A stretch of 64,000 nt of DNA from positions 1 through 64,000 of the forward strand of contig BDDD01003345.1 of assembly GCA_001972305.1 (NCBI GenBank), written 5' to 3'. The stretch is from Cephalotus follicularis. Taxonomy: Eukaryota > Streptophyta > Magnoliopsida > Oxalidales > Cephalotaceae. Each line of letters opens with the position of its first letter. The first letter of the stretch is position 1. The translations under genes and the position numbers were made by a program. The notes under the pieces were generated by a model. That model saw nothing but the letters and a program-made list of their open reading frames with translations, was not told the DNA's origin and did not search any database. Below, one piece after another: positions 34,801 to 45,591 of this stretch.

Positions 34801-35888
34801 AAAAGATATAGTAGGGATTTATCTCTAGGTGTCATGTGAAGACTGGAGAATAATTACTGATATATTTACCAAGTCTCCTTGGAATGAGAATTAAATATCT
34901 TTGTAACACGTTGGGCATGGTAGATATCTATGCTTCAACTTTAGGGGCGGTGCTAGAACTTTTATCCTAGTCTAATTAGTAATACAATGAAATTTCTTAG
35001 AATTACTACTTTTAACAGATTCAAATAGCAAATTAGATGGGCACGAAAAGCAATCATTTTACTACTACATTCATGTTTTATCTTGTTTTATCATTCTGTC
35101 TCTTTTGTTTTTAATTCAAAGAAATATATTTTGCAGGCTCTTGTGCGAAATGCTACTGATGCCATGAGGGAGTCGAGGGTTCCTGATGTTCTTACTGCAG
35201 TAAGGCATCTTCTAGTGTTTTTCTAAAAATACATACTAGCATACCAATTATCTGTACTTAAAATATTTACGCTGCTCACTACTAAAATTTTACCTGATAA
35301 AGTGGATTGGAAGCTTAGTCAATGAATGGTAGCTTAACCTTTCTGTTCTTTCTATACTGCCCACCCAAAAAAAATGGATGTTTTATTTGTGAAAACTTTT
35401 AGTTCATCTTCGTTTCAATTTTTAGCTACCTAAAAAAGGGAGGCTTTCTAGTTTCTAACCCCCTTGTGTAACCTTTCCTTCAGATGGAATCACTTTCTTA
35501 TAGGAAGATGTACTTTGAAGAATTTTGTGCAGCTGCTATCAGCACGCATCAATTAGAGGCTCTTGAAGGTTGGGAGCAGATTGCCTCCACTGCTTTCGAG
35601 TATTTTGAACTGGAGGGTAATAGAGTCATTTCAATTGAAGAATTGGCACGGGTATGTTACTATTAGTTCTCAAATTCTACTCCTTGTCCTGCATCTTCTG
35701 TTTTCGTATACGTTGGTGATTCTTGGTGATTTTGCTATGTCTTATCGCAGGAATTGAATGTTGGCCCATCAGCTTACTCATTCCTTAAAGATTGGATTAG
35801 AAACTCAGACGGAAAGCTTAGTTTACTTGGATATACAAAATTTTTACATGGTGTAACGCTTCGAAGCTCAAACACAAGACACCATTAG
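22856..35888 (+). CDS. CRK: CDPK-related protein kinase (CRK), 11 exons, 598 aa
   Basis: Ser/Thr kinase of the CDPK-related family. Exons by GT-AG sites and frame: 22856-23407, 26488-26618, 26913-26954, 27280-27388, 27559-27637, 28539-28835, 29321-29430, 29755-29862, 35137-35199, 35484-35651, 35751-35888; total 1,797 bp. The start ATG gives MGQCYGK, an N-myristoylation signal (Gly2) with a palmitoylatable Cys4, implying membrane attachment. Residues 30-130 are Pro/Ser-rich. The kinase core has GRGHFG 153-158, VAVK Lys178, Glu197, HRDLKPEN (Asp274), DFG 295-297, APE 319-321 and HPW 405-407. The C-terminal part resembles a calmodulin-like domain, but its EF-hand loop (about 462-473) has Asn where the last Glu is needed, so direct Ca2+ control is unlikely, as known for CRKs. 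Usual CRK length is about 570-610. Intron 1 is 3.1 kb; intron 8 holds a copia element; introns 5-7 show nothing. It appears functional. Which CRK paralogue it is cannot be told here. Confidence 0.96.
23408..26487 (+). other. Intron 1 of the kinase gene (3.1 kb)
   Basis: Donor GTAACA, acceptor TTGACAG. Apart from the repeat pair at 25195-25580 I recognise no element. Short open frames near 23764-24204 have no domain. Confidence 0.85.
25195..25580. repeat. Pair of AACCRATGTGGGAT repeats in intron 1
   Basis: A block TTAGATTTCCATTCCCATAAA ... CTCAACCGATGTGGGATGG ... ATAATCATCTCAA (from about 25195) recurs as AGATTTCCAATCCCATAAA ... CCAACCAATGTGGGATAG ... AGTCATCTCAA (from about 25466). Such CCGATGTGGGA blocks are frequent remnants of small LTR or TRIM-like elements in plant genes. 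Family not resolved. Confidence 0.5.
29934..30072 (+). repeat. 5' LTR of the intronic copia element
   Basis: Short LTR (139 bp) with two tandem copies of CTTATCCTAGTCTARTTAGG and a TATATATAG box at 30008-30016. The tandem copy is absent from the 3' LTR. Confidence 0.8.
30073..30084 (+). other. Primer-binding site (iMet-like), intronic copia
   Basis: TGGTACCAGAGC, one base off TGGTATCAGAGC, directly after the LTR. Confidence 0.8.
30420..30525 (+). repeat. 42-bp tandem repeat in copia leader
   Basis: About 2.5 units, each with CCTTGCTTGCC, ACGATGGGTTTGGTT and GGTGTATGTG, between primer-binding site and gag. Open frames here are artefacts. Confidence 0.75.
30731..34880 (+). pseudogene. Degenerate copia gag-pol
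   Basis: gag starts at 30731 ([13 protein letters not shown]) with [18 protein letters not shown]. The zinc knuckle near 31560 ([18 protein letters not shown]) has lost its first Cys. The protease motif at 31844 reads [10 protein letters not shown], with Glu for the catalytic Asp, after an in-frame TAG (31799). The integrase C-terminal part is at 32705-33298 ([19 protein letters not shown]). RT is at 33300-33977 and 33999-34211 ([25 protein letters not shown]). RNase H fragments follow from 34347 ([12 protein letters not shown]). Numerous stops make it inactive. Confidence 0.9.
34951..35017 (+). repeat. 3' LTR of the intronic copia element (shortened)
   Basis: Matches the two ends of 29934-30072 but lacks the middle, including the TATA region. 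Confidence 0.8.
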
Positions 35889-37639
35889 TTTTTAACATTT
35901 GACATATAGTTTCTTAAATATTATTCATGGCTTTTGGAGGGGTGGAGAATTTGTTTTCCTTTTTCCCTTTTAAATTTTCTTTTTCTCTTTTTCCTTTTTC
36001 TTTAGGGGTTGAGTACAGAAATATGTGCATAAATGAATATGTTAGTGAAGTCAGTTCTGAGACTACTGAGTTAAAAATTAGAGTGAGAGTTCAGCTTGCG
36101 CATTCCTTGTTTTGCAAATCACTCAAGTCTATGTTTGAGCTCAACTGTTACTATTGATTGAAATTATGTAGCCAAAAGGTTTATTGGCAGCAGAAATTAA
36201 TAACAAAATTTTCAATTTCGATTAATGCTCAATTAACAAATTGATTGTAAATTTTTGACTAATGGTGGGTGCATATTAAAGTGTGCCGAAGGAATAAACT
36301 ATTACAGCCTGCCTTGCCCACTTTGAATTTCGCTCGACTGGGTGCAGTTGTGGCGGACGCATAACAAATTAGTAAGTATGAATATAATCCGTTACTATAT
36401 AAAAATAAGTTCAATAAATATAGAAAAACAAGTTCAATAAATATAGATTACATAAAAATAAGTTTAATAAATATTGATACGTACATAGCATTGAAAATAC
36501 GTTTATCAATCACCTTAAAATAAATTAACAAAAACATTCATCATATTTAATAAAACAAAATCTCTAACAAATTAAACATTCATCATATTTAATAAAACAA
36601 AATTTAACACATTAAAGAAGACAAAAATAAGTTGATCAAACAAGATGAAGAATATTGAGCATATAAAGCAATTCAATGGACTTGGAGTTCGAAAGATAAT
36701 GTTTTATTACTCGTTAATTAAACCATTGATTTAATGTTAGTTGTTTTTAGATTTAACAAAGTGATAGAGATATCTACATCCAATAGCAACAAGCTATTAT
36801 AGACTTATAAGAGATAGGTTTACAACCACAAAATAGTAAGGTTAAATTTAAAAAACTTGAAAGTTTCAAAACTCAATTACATTTACATAACATGCATGGG
36901 CAAGGGCAAGTCAACAACAAAGTTTCAATGGGGGGCAAATTTTAAATTATTTTAAATTATACTTATATATTTTCTTTCTATAAATTGAGTGGGGACAGTT
37001 GCCTGTCTGGTGGGAAGATGTTATATGGTGAAAATCTAGTTGGTGTAGTGTAACCCAACAATATTATATACCGTTTTGACCATGCTCAGATGTAACTGTT
37101 CATTTCGTTGTCAAAAATCTCTAATTCATTATTCATCAACTAGACATTTTTTAGTGGTGATCCTGTTTGTTGTTTTACTCGGTGCAAAATCAGAATGGAC
37201 TTGCGTGCAATGATCACTGTACTGCGCATAAAATTTTAATCGACCAAGTTCAACAACCGATTAAGCTAAGCATCTGTTGAAAATGGAGTATAGCCCAGAA
37301 ACATAGACTAGTAATAATAACTGGGCATCACATTGCATAACTAAAATAATACATATGATTATTAAACAGTAAAATACAAGTTCTCTCGAACATGCAACCA
37401 TTATGATAAAAGTAAATAAAAAAAAAAAAACAGTTACAATTTTAATAATTACTTAATATCTTTTTAAAAACACGATGATAACCAAAACAATAAAATCTAA
37501 ATATAGTAATAAGATGCTACATGATATGAAAAAATTTCTACCCAAATAAGACACTATCACGTGTTTTATGGAGCTACAATCACGTGGTCAGACCATTTAA
37601 AATCTAAAATGATAACACATAAGATAATGTCCCGGCGCC
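35889..37639. other. 3' UTR and downstream intergenic DNA
   Basis: An AATAAA at 36293-36298, about 400 bp after the stop codon, is a possible poly(A) signal. A near-exact tandem of ACATTCATCATATTTAATAA lies at about 36533-36605, and AAGTTCAATAAATATAG recurs at 36408-36475. No gene recognised. Confidence 0.6.
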
Positions 37640-38043
37640 AAATAGGGAAATGGATGAGATTCTCGGCTGTTTCCTAGGGACTCATAATCATCTCCGCAAT
37701 GCAAGCAAGGGCAGTTACAACCAGATAGTTCTATAAATACCCAAAAAAAAAACACTATACACAGGTCGGTTAGGTATAAACTTAAACTACCTTATTGTAT
37801 CTTCTCTGCCACTATCTGACTTAAGCATCGGAGTGTCCCGGGGAGTAAACCTCCTAGACCTTCGTTTAGTTTGTTTCTTGTGTGCAGGGAGGAATCATAA
37901 AACACCATTCCATCCTTCTTTGGAGCATTCAATGCGTTCCCTTCAATAAATCAAACCTCTACACGTAGGGGATTGTTGTGTTGTTGATTTCGACATCAAC
38001 GGTTAACGTCGTCTGTGGGAAACACAACAAAAAGTTATTAACC

Positions 38044-38256
38044 ATGCCTCCGAGAAGAATCACCAGCTCTGCGGCCGCTGGCAGTCAAGCTCCCGCCAGC
38101 AGTCAAGCCCCCACAGCTGGTCGAGCTCCCGAGCAAGCTCCCATCACCGGCGAGCAATTTAACCAGCTTCTTCAAGAGATGTGGAGGCTTACAACCTTAC
38201 TGGAGAATAACTTGGCCAGCCAAAATCAGGCTGGACCAAGCCAACCAGCCCTCTAG
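38044..38256 (+). pseudogene. Tat-like gag, N-terminal piece
   Basis: MPPRRITSSAAAGSQAPASS begins a Pro/Ala-rich gag N-terminus of 70 codons that ends at a stop. Degraded gag-like sequence (RNTPRRAMHPPRR) continues to about 38440. Confidence 0.65.
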
Positions 38257-38444
38257 GATCAGGCTGGACTGAGCAGGTCATCCTTAAAAGTACAACAGCC
38301 ACAAGGGACCAGGCGAAACACCCCGAGGAGGGCCATGCATCCTCCAAGGCGGCTAGAGGTTGATACATCTCTAAGGGCGGAGTCTTCGAGTGCGAGGGAT
38401 TATAGTTATAATCCCTAACAAGACCTTCCAGAGCAGGATCCGAT

Positions 38445-39480
38445 GGAAAAGGTTGAACGATATTGAGGGGAAATATCCAGAGGTAGAAAAGTATGCTTAT
38501 GCTCTGATCATTGCGGCGAGAAAGCTCAGGCCTTATTTTCAAGCCCAAGCTGTTAAAGTTTTAACCGACAAGCCACTTAGACAAGTGCTAGCAAAGCCAG
38601 ACATGTCAGGCAGGTTGGTCAAGTGGTCTGTCAAATTGGGCGAATACGATGTGAAGTATGAAGCCAGACCAGCAATAAAATCACAGGTCTTGGCTGATTT
38701 TATCGTAGATAATACACCTACGGAGTGTATGAAAGAGGACTCCTTTGAAAATGAGAAGGGGTTATGGAAACTATCAGTTGATGGGTCATCCTGCGTCTCT
38801 AGAAGTGGAGCAGAATTGGTGCTGACTAGCCCAAATGGGTGGACCTTGGAGTATGTTATGAGATTTGGATTCAAAGCAACAAATAATGAAGCATAATGGA
38901 AAGCTCTGATTGCCGGATTGACAATATCGAAGCACTTAGAGGTGCAAAAACTAGAAGCCTCTAGTGATTCTCAGCTGGTGGTCGGTCTGGTAAGTGGAGA
39001 GTACGAAGCCAGAGAAGACACCATGGCTAAATACTTAGCCCATGTTCAAAGTTTGAAATGTGCTTTCCAAATCTTCCGGGTTTTGAAAGTTCCCAGAGCA
39101 GAGAATGCCAGAGCAGACAAGTTGTCGAAACTAGCTATAGCGGGGGAATTAGAAAAAAATCAAGCCATGCTTGTAGACTATTCAGACAGGCCCGCCATCT
39201 CGGAGGTGGATGTGATGGACATCGATATCCAACAGGAGCCAAATTGGATGGTTCCATTAATTAGTTGGCTAATGGATGGTATTTTTCCAGAGGACCCAGA
39301 AGAGGCGAGAAGGCTGGTATACAGATGCAACAGATACCAATTCAGAGAAGGGATTCTCTACAAAAGGTCGTTCTCTTTCCCTTTGTTGAGATGTCTAGCT
39401 CCCTCAGAGGCCGACTACACTCTAAGGGAGGTCCATGAAGGAGTTGTTGGAAGCGTGAAGGAGTGGCAGAGGACGTTTTA
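38445..39480 (+). pseudogene. Tat-like pol remnant: RNase H, aRNH, integrase start
   Basis: The first RNase H end has RKLRPYFQAQAVKVLTDKPL and the KPDMSGRLVKWSVKLGEYD connection. The second RNase H is at 38765-39160 (WKLSVDGSSCVSRSGAEL, NNEA, a stop at 38894, VPRAENARADKLSKLA). The integrase start has GILYKRSFSFPLLRCLAP and a partial HHCC region (REVHEG). RT and protease are missing. It ends at the copia insertion. Confidence 0.8.
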
Positions 39481-39647
39481 GGCCATAGGTGTTCATGGTT
39501 GTCACACCCTGTTTTCCGGTTTCATACCATTAAGACAAGCACATATGGTGATATCAGAATTAACATAATACTCCAGCATTTCATTCAACAGTTCATAAAC
39601 AATATGCGGAAGCAGTCAATAAGCTGAAATATAAAAACACGAGTCGT

Positions 39648-39673
39648 CCGCACGTAGCCCATACTACGTGCGG
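39648..39673 (-). other. Conserved LTR B hairpin (perfect copy)
   Basis: CCGCACGTAG, six-base loop, CTACGTGCGG: ten pairs. Copies at 43033-43058, 48737-48762 and 59349-59374 carry an A-to-G change (minus sense) that makes a G:U pair. Confidence 0.75.
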
Positions 39674-40832
39674 GTAATACAACATAATCATCCTTACATA
39701 AGGGAAAACACAACAGAAACGAGGTATGAACCGTTCGTTACAATACAATACATCAAAAGTAAACAACAACCTTAAGACGACAAAAGAATCTCTCCAAGCT
39801 TCAGCAGCAACTCCAACGTCTTCGCTCAATCTGAAATTGTAGGGGTTAGCCGTTGTCCTCACTTGGCTAAGTAGGAAGATAACGCATGCTAAGGAATATA
39901 TGAATGCAACATGTATGATAGTTTATATCAAAAGAACATTTAAATGAACCAATATATAAGCAATCATGCCGATTGGCCATAGACAAGTCATATGCAAGAA
40001 TACCGCACAAGGGTACAATCAATACATCCATGGGTGCCACATGCCGCTAACTCCTAGCTCCGACTGTGCACTACCTAACTATCTCCTGCGCTCCGAGGAT
40101 AATAGAACATGTAACATTTACTACCGGCATTGGCGGGTAGTTTAACAAGTAAGATCTGCAATGCAGATAAGTTTTGGAGATCTCCTGGCCAACTCCTGGC
40201 TCCCAGGATCCCTACCGTAGTCGGTGACCACAGCCATCACTCGACTACCGGCAATAAGCATAGACAATACAATTCAAACATTCCAATAATAATATTACAT
40301 ATATCAACAATATGCAATATAAAGGTGTTTTCTTTAGAAACATATAACAAGTCAATTATCGTACATCTCATGGGAGGAAAACGACATCAATACAATATTG
40401 GTTCTCGCTTGGAGAACAAAACAGATGATATCTCTCATAGGCGGAGAATCAATAGGTTTTCATTTAAAATGATAGTTGATATCATAATTTTGGGTACATA
40501 GCCCATAGTTGGTTTCAATATTTGAAATATCAAAGGTAGCAGTGTTCAATAACACCAAACAGTATATACTAGACTAATAGTAGCATATACAGTAATAGAA
40601 TTTCCAAACAACAGCAATAGCCAACGGTAGTAGTAATTCAAAGAATCCCAAAGGGATAACATCTCATAGTCATTCATATGCAATTTTCACAAAAGTGTGT
40701 ATGTTGTTCAATATTGGAATGTAACTGTATATAAGGCCAGGATTGATTGTTCTAATCATCCATATGAAAACCAAGTTACTTACATTCAATTTTGTGGCTT
40801 TAACATGACTCATATCAGTAAATTTTCCCAGA

Positions 40833-40952
40833 ACAGTCGACTGCTCTCAGGAACAGTCGGCTGTTTTGGTTGAGTAGTCGACTGCTTTGCCTTGGCAGTC
40901 GACTGTATAGGTTGAGTAGTCGACTGCCATGAAGAACAGTCGACTGCTCCTG
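40833..40952 (-). repeat. CAGTCGACTG array, slot 1, 3' LTR B
   Basis: Six words of the perfect palindrome CAGTCGACTG or near forms, about 20 bp apart. Confidence 0.88.
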
Positions 40953-41985
40953 CTCAGAAATGCAGGCAGTAACAGTTTATGTGCAATTCAAGTTCAATGT
41001 CAATCAATTCAATGCAAGCAGAAATATAACATACATGATGTGCATATAATATCTTCCATAACATATCACTACCCCTACCTCAAACGCTTATCCCAAGATC
41101 AATTGGAGTGATCTTTCTCTTTAAAGCTTCCAAGCCTTTCACCAACAATCTCTCAAATCCAGCAAGATTAATCTATGCATGCAGGTTTATGGATACATGC
41201 ATTAGCACCAGCAGTTCCAGTAATCTTATGACAACTCCAACAACAGTAGTTTAGGCATTAGTTCATTAAGCTTCATACTATCTCCCTTTTACCACATCTT
41301 ATGCACTTGTGTCAAACTACATCAATTCATTGTCTCTTAAGTGGACAGCAGATGTGTATGTACATACATGAGGGAATCAGTAGCTTATCATGGCAACTAA
41401 CAACAACATACTACCTTATCTAGAGATTAATCATCCTTTTACTTGAACCAATGTGCTACATTCCATATCAATTCAATTCAATTCTAGAAGTTTGTTAACC
41501 TTAACCGTGTTGACAGAGATTAAACATCCTTCTAGTTACCTTATCAACACATAGTAGAGAGTTCGGATTTGGAACTTACCAGGAGAAGTCCAAGCTTCCA
41601 AGTTCCTCCTTTGAGCTCTAAACCATCCACATGCAAGCTCCTTCACCAATTCCAGCAATTCTCCCCAATTCAGTGGTTTCTAACACCCACATTCAGCCCC
41701 TGGACAGTTGAATATAAGGCTTTGAGACTTTGGAAATGCCAGGCTCCATTACACAGCCTCTTCCCCTTTCTTCTCTCTCTCACATGCATTTGTTTTCTTA
41801 CCCCTTATCTCTTTTCAATTTGCAGGTGGCAGGTTTGCAATCCTTGCAGAGAATAGAGGGCATGCAAGCATGTCTTTTGCATGCTTTGGCAGCTTGTGTC
41901 GCCTCCCAACACCTGTCCCTTCATGCAAAGCCCATGATTCAGTTTAACAGGCATGCACAGACACCTGTTCTGGCGCAATTCCAGT

Positions 41986-42115
41986 CGACTGGATGCATGG
42001 GCCAGTCAACTGTCCACAACACGCATCAGGCAGTCGATTGCTCCCCTGTGACAGTCGGCTGCCCCTTCACAAACCAGGCAGTCAACTTCCCCTGTGTAGT
42101 AGTCGACTGTCAAGG
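41986..42115 (-). repeat. CAGTCGACTG array, slot 2, 3' LTR B
   Basis: Six words, including decayed forms CAGTCAACTG and CAGTCGATTG, about 20-25 bp apart. Confidence 0.85.
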
Positions 42116-42282
42116 TCTGTTTTAGGGTTTCTTAAGCTTGATTTTTACCAAATTGCATCTCCATTCGTCCCAAGCAATTACCAAACACAAATTATAATAA
42201 TTGGACAAATAATTCAATTAAAATATATATTTATTTTAACAATGGAAATCAATATACATTAATTGAATTTGCGGTCATTACA

Positions 42283-42298
42283 TTCCACCCCCCTTAAA
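42283..42298 (-). other. Polypurine tract of element B
   Basis: On the minus strand TTTAAGGGGGGTGGAA abuts the 3' LTR start TGTAATGACC. Confidence 0.9.
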
Positions 42299-42299
42299 G

Positions 42300-42884
42300 A
42301 AAATTCGTCCTCGAATTTAGCCCTTACTTTACATTTCAAAAAGGTGGGGAAATGTCTCCCCCATTTCTTCTTCACGTTCCCACGTGGCTTCCTCGGCTCC
42401 GTGAAAATGCCACAGCACTTTGACCATAGGGATGGTCTTGTTCCTCAGAACCTTTTCCGTGCGATCCACAATCCTCGTCGGCCTTTCTTCATATGTCAAT
42501 CTCGGGCTAATGAATCCAGGGTCGTAGCTCAAAATGTGAGATGGGTTGGGTACGTATTTCCGTAACATGGAAACATGAAATACGTTATGCACGTCCGACA
42601 AGCTAGGCGGTAGTGCTCAGCGTCAAGGTTCTCACGAATACTCCACAATTCAGCATCGCTATACTGAGCAGTCAAAATACGCTCTAGAAGTTCCGGTTGT
42701 GCTCTCATACTTGCCACAATCACTCCTCGGGAAACCATGAACGGATTCCATCTTTGAAATTCCTCCAACAGATTCCACTGTGAAACCATAGCTCCAGCAA
42801 TCATCGCCTTGCAACTCAGCGCATCAGCCACTACATTTGCCTTTCCCGGGTGGTATTGGATATTGCAGTTGTAGTCATTGAAGA
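42300..42884 (-). pseudogene. Element B pol C-terminal part, integrase core deleted
   Basis: Starts in RNase H just after the solo LTR (NDYNCNIQYHPGK, then VADALSCKA), continues to about 42606 (ENLDAEHYRLA), then jumps to HNVFHVSMLRKYVPNPSH, the segment that normally follows integrase. The zinc-binding and DDE parts, about 1 kb, are missing, and the join shifts the frame. Confidence 0.88.
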
Positions 42885-44206
42885 ATTCCTGTCACACCCC
42901 GTTATTTCCATTTAGGTACAATGGACCAGCATATGTGGTGATATCAGAAAATAAGCATAAAATAATATTTCGGCACAATCCATAAGTAAATTTGCGAAAG
43001 CAGTTATTAACCGAAATATAAATATAAGCCGTCCGCACGCATCCCATACTACGTGCGGGTAAACAACAGCTATCCTTTACAAGGAAAATACATCAACGAG
43101 GTTTGAACCGTTCAATACAAAATACAGTACATCATCAACATTAAAATAACAACCTTAAATAACAAGGTAAGAAGCTCTCCTAGCTTCAGCAGCAGTCTCC
43201 AAATGGCCTTGCTTAATCTGAAATTGTAGGGGTTAGCCGTTGTCCTCACTTGGCTAAGAAGAATGATAATGTATGATAAAGAATATATGAATGCAACATG
43301 TATGACAATTTATATCAAAATAACATTTAAATGCCAATATATGAGCAATCATGCCGAATGGCCATAAACAGTACATATGCAATAATACCGCACAAGGGTA
43401 CAATCAATTCATCCATCAATTAGGTATCACATGTCGCTAACTCCTAGCACCAACAGTGCACCACCTATCTATCACCCTACACTCCGAAGATGATAAATCA
43501 GGTAACAATTACTACCGGTGTTGGCGGGTATGCAAACACATTTAGGTGATACTCTGGCCAACTCCTGGCACCCAGAATCACATCCATAGTCAGTGACGTC
43601 CTCCATCACTCGGCTACGGCAAGCATAGACAATCAATTCAAGCAATTCAATAATAATATTACATATATCATCAATATGCAATATGAAAGTTGTTTTCGGT
43701 AAAACATATAACAATCTTTTATCGTACATCTCTTCGGATGAAAACGATCTCAATTCAATTGTGGTTTCCAATTTGGGAAACAAAACAGTAGGTACCTCTC
43801 ATGTAGGAGGAAAATCAGTAACTCATTTGGTAACAATCATTTATTTGAAAATGATAAGTAATATCATAAATTTGGGTACATAGCCCATAAATAGTTTCCA
43901 ATCCTTGAATGCAAGTGGTAGTGGTGTAAATATCACCAAACAGTATATACTAACAAAACAGTAGTATATCCAATAACAATATCACAATTCAGTAGCTCTT
44001 GTAAACAATAGTTTCCATTTGAAAATAGTGTTTGAAACCATGAGTTGTGCATAGAGCACATAGTTCGTTCGATCGTTGTAATGCAAGTGGTAGAGATGTT
44101 AATAACATCAAACAGTGTATACTATATGGTGGTAACATATACAATTCAGTAACGGTACCAAACAGTAGCAATTCAATCAATGTTATGCAATTTATACCCA
44201 GAACAG

Positions 44207-44316
44207 TCGGCTGTTCTCAAGAACCAGTCGGCTGTTGGGTTGTCCAGTCGACTGTTTTGCCTTGGCAGTCGACTGTATTGGTTGAGTAGTCGACTGTCAA
44301 GGATGGCAGTTGACTG
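44207..44316 (-). repeat. CAGTCGACTG array, slot 1, solo LTR
   Basis: Six words with CAGTCGGCTG, CAGTCGACTG and CAGTTGACTG forms, in the same LTR position as 40833-40952. Confidence 0.85.
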
Positions 44317-45331
44317 CCTCTGCCCAGAAAATGCAGAAATAACAAGTCATGTAATGCCAATTCAATTTCCAATCAATATCAACACATGTAATTTATGCAG
44401 AAAATAATCATACATAATATGCATACTCATATATTCCATAACATATCGTTACCCCTACCTCAATTTGCTATCCCAAGATCAATTGAATATGATCTTTCTC
44501 TTTGTGTTCCAAGTCACTTTTCACCAATCACTCTTCCAATTCAGCAATATCAATCTATGTAAGCATGTTTTATGGATACATGTATCAATATCAGTAGGTT
44601 TCAATGATTCTAATAGTGGTTTAATCATTAATCCATTTAAGTCTTAACTTTCCTCTTACCATTCTATCACTTTCTTCTTTGAATTCTATACCAATATCAT
44701 TAAATCTCGGTTTCATTGATCTTAACTTATTTGATAGTAGGTATATGCATACTTAGGAACCATTAAGCATATATTCTATCACTAATAACAATTAGAATCC
44801 ATTCTTGAGGTTATAATCACTAATTCCATTGATCCCATTGCTACTTTCCATTTCAATTCCAAAGATTGTTATTCCAATCCATTAACAGAAGATATACAAT
44901 ATTTTTCCTAGTCATTTTATCATCAAAATAACAAAGAATTCGGATCAAGGACTTACCAAGAGTCTAAAGCTTCAAAGTCCTCCTTTTTGAGCTTTCCAAC
45001 CTCTCCAATGCAAGCCTTCCACAATCCTTAGTAACTCCCACTTCCCTCTGTGTTTCTAACACTCCTAACACCATTCAACATCTGATATAAAACCTGAATT
45101 CGTCAGATTCCTACCTACTCACATGCACTCACATTTTTCTTTCATTCTTTCCACCACATGCATCGTCCTCTTTCACTTTTCTCTCATAAATTAAACAATT
45201 TGGTGGTTGGTGGTCTGCAGAGAACATGCAAACATTCCCCTTTTGCATGTTCTGGCAGGTGGTGAGACACAAGTGCCATTCCCACCAGTCATTCCTGTCT
45301 TGCACATGCCAGGAGCATATTCTGGCAAATT

Positions 45332-45413
45332 CCAGTCGACTGGTTATAGGGGGCAGTCGACTGCCTTTATCACGTGGAAAACAGTCGACTGTTGCCCTGT
45401 GGCAGTCGGCTGT
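45332..45413 (-). repeat. CAGTCGACTG array, slot 2, solo LTR
   Basis: Four words in the same LTR position as 41986-42115. Confidence 0.85.
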
Positions 45414-45591
45414 TTGGGTTAGATTAGGGTTTCCTAGTCTTTGATACTTCACCAATTGCATATCAATTCACCCCAAACATTTACCAATCATAGAAATCAA
45501 TATAATTGGACAAATAACTCAATTAAAATGCATATTTTATTTCAAATTTAGATCAATATACATTAATTGAAGTTGCGGTCATTACAATTCC

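Larger units (their letters stand above)
29934..35017 (+). mobile_element. Ty1/copia retrotransposon in kinase intron 8
   Basis: Lies on the gene's sense strand. The 5' LTR (29934-30072) begins TGTTCGAACTCTTATCC. The 3' LTR (34951-35017) begins TGCTAGAACTTTTATCC and ends TTTTAACA. Flanks GATTT (29929-29933) and GATTC (35018-35022) look like a target-site duplication with one change. A primer-binding site follows the 5' LTR and AGGGGCGG precedes the 3' LTR. gag, protease, integrase, RT and RNase H follow in copia order but with many stops. Without the insertion the intron is about 185 bp. The 3' LTR has lost about 70 bp internally. Confidence 0.92.
37640..39489 (+). mobile_element. Tat-like Ty3/gypsy fragment
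   Basis: Order on the + strand: LTR end with TATAAATA (37732-37739); leader ending CGTCGTCTGTGGGAA; a gag start; then, after a large deletion, RNase H, a second (archaeal-type) RNase H and the first part of integrase. Two RNase H domains in tandem are the mark of the Tat lineage. It is cut off at 39489 by the copia LTR. The left boundary is uncertain. Confidence 0.75.
39500..42282 (-). repeat. 3' LTR of element B (2,783 bp)
   Basis: Full-length family B LTR. It has a hairpin at 39648-39673, GTCGAC arrays at 40833-40952 and 41986-42115, and a TATA-like GCCTTATATTC (minus sense) near 41712-41722. Confidence 0.92.
42890..45586 (-). mobile_element. Family B solo LTR nested in element B (TSD ATTCC)
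   Basis: TGTCACACCCC...CGGTCATTACA (plus sense), 2,697 bp, flanked by ATTCC at 42885-42889 and 45587-45591. It interrupts RNase H: RQRRWVE on one side continues as F-F-NDYNCNIQYHPGK on the other. Contains the LTR B hairpin (43033-43058), CAGTCGACTG arrays at 44207-44316 and 45332-45413, and a TATA-like TTTTATATC near 45080-45090 (minus sense). Confidence 0.95.
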
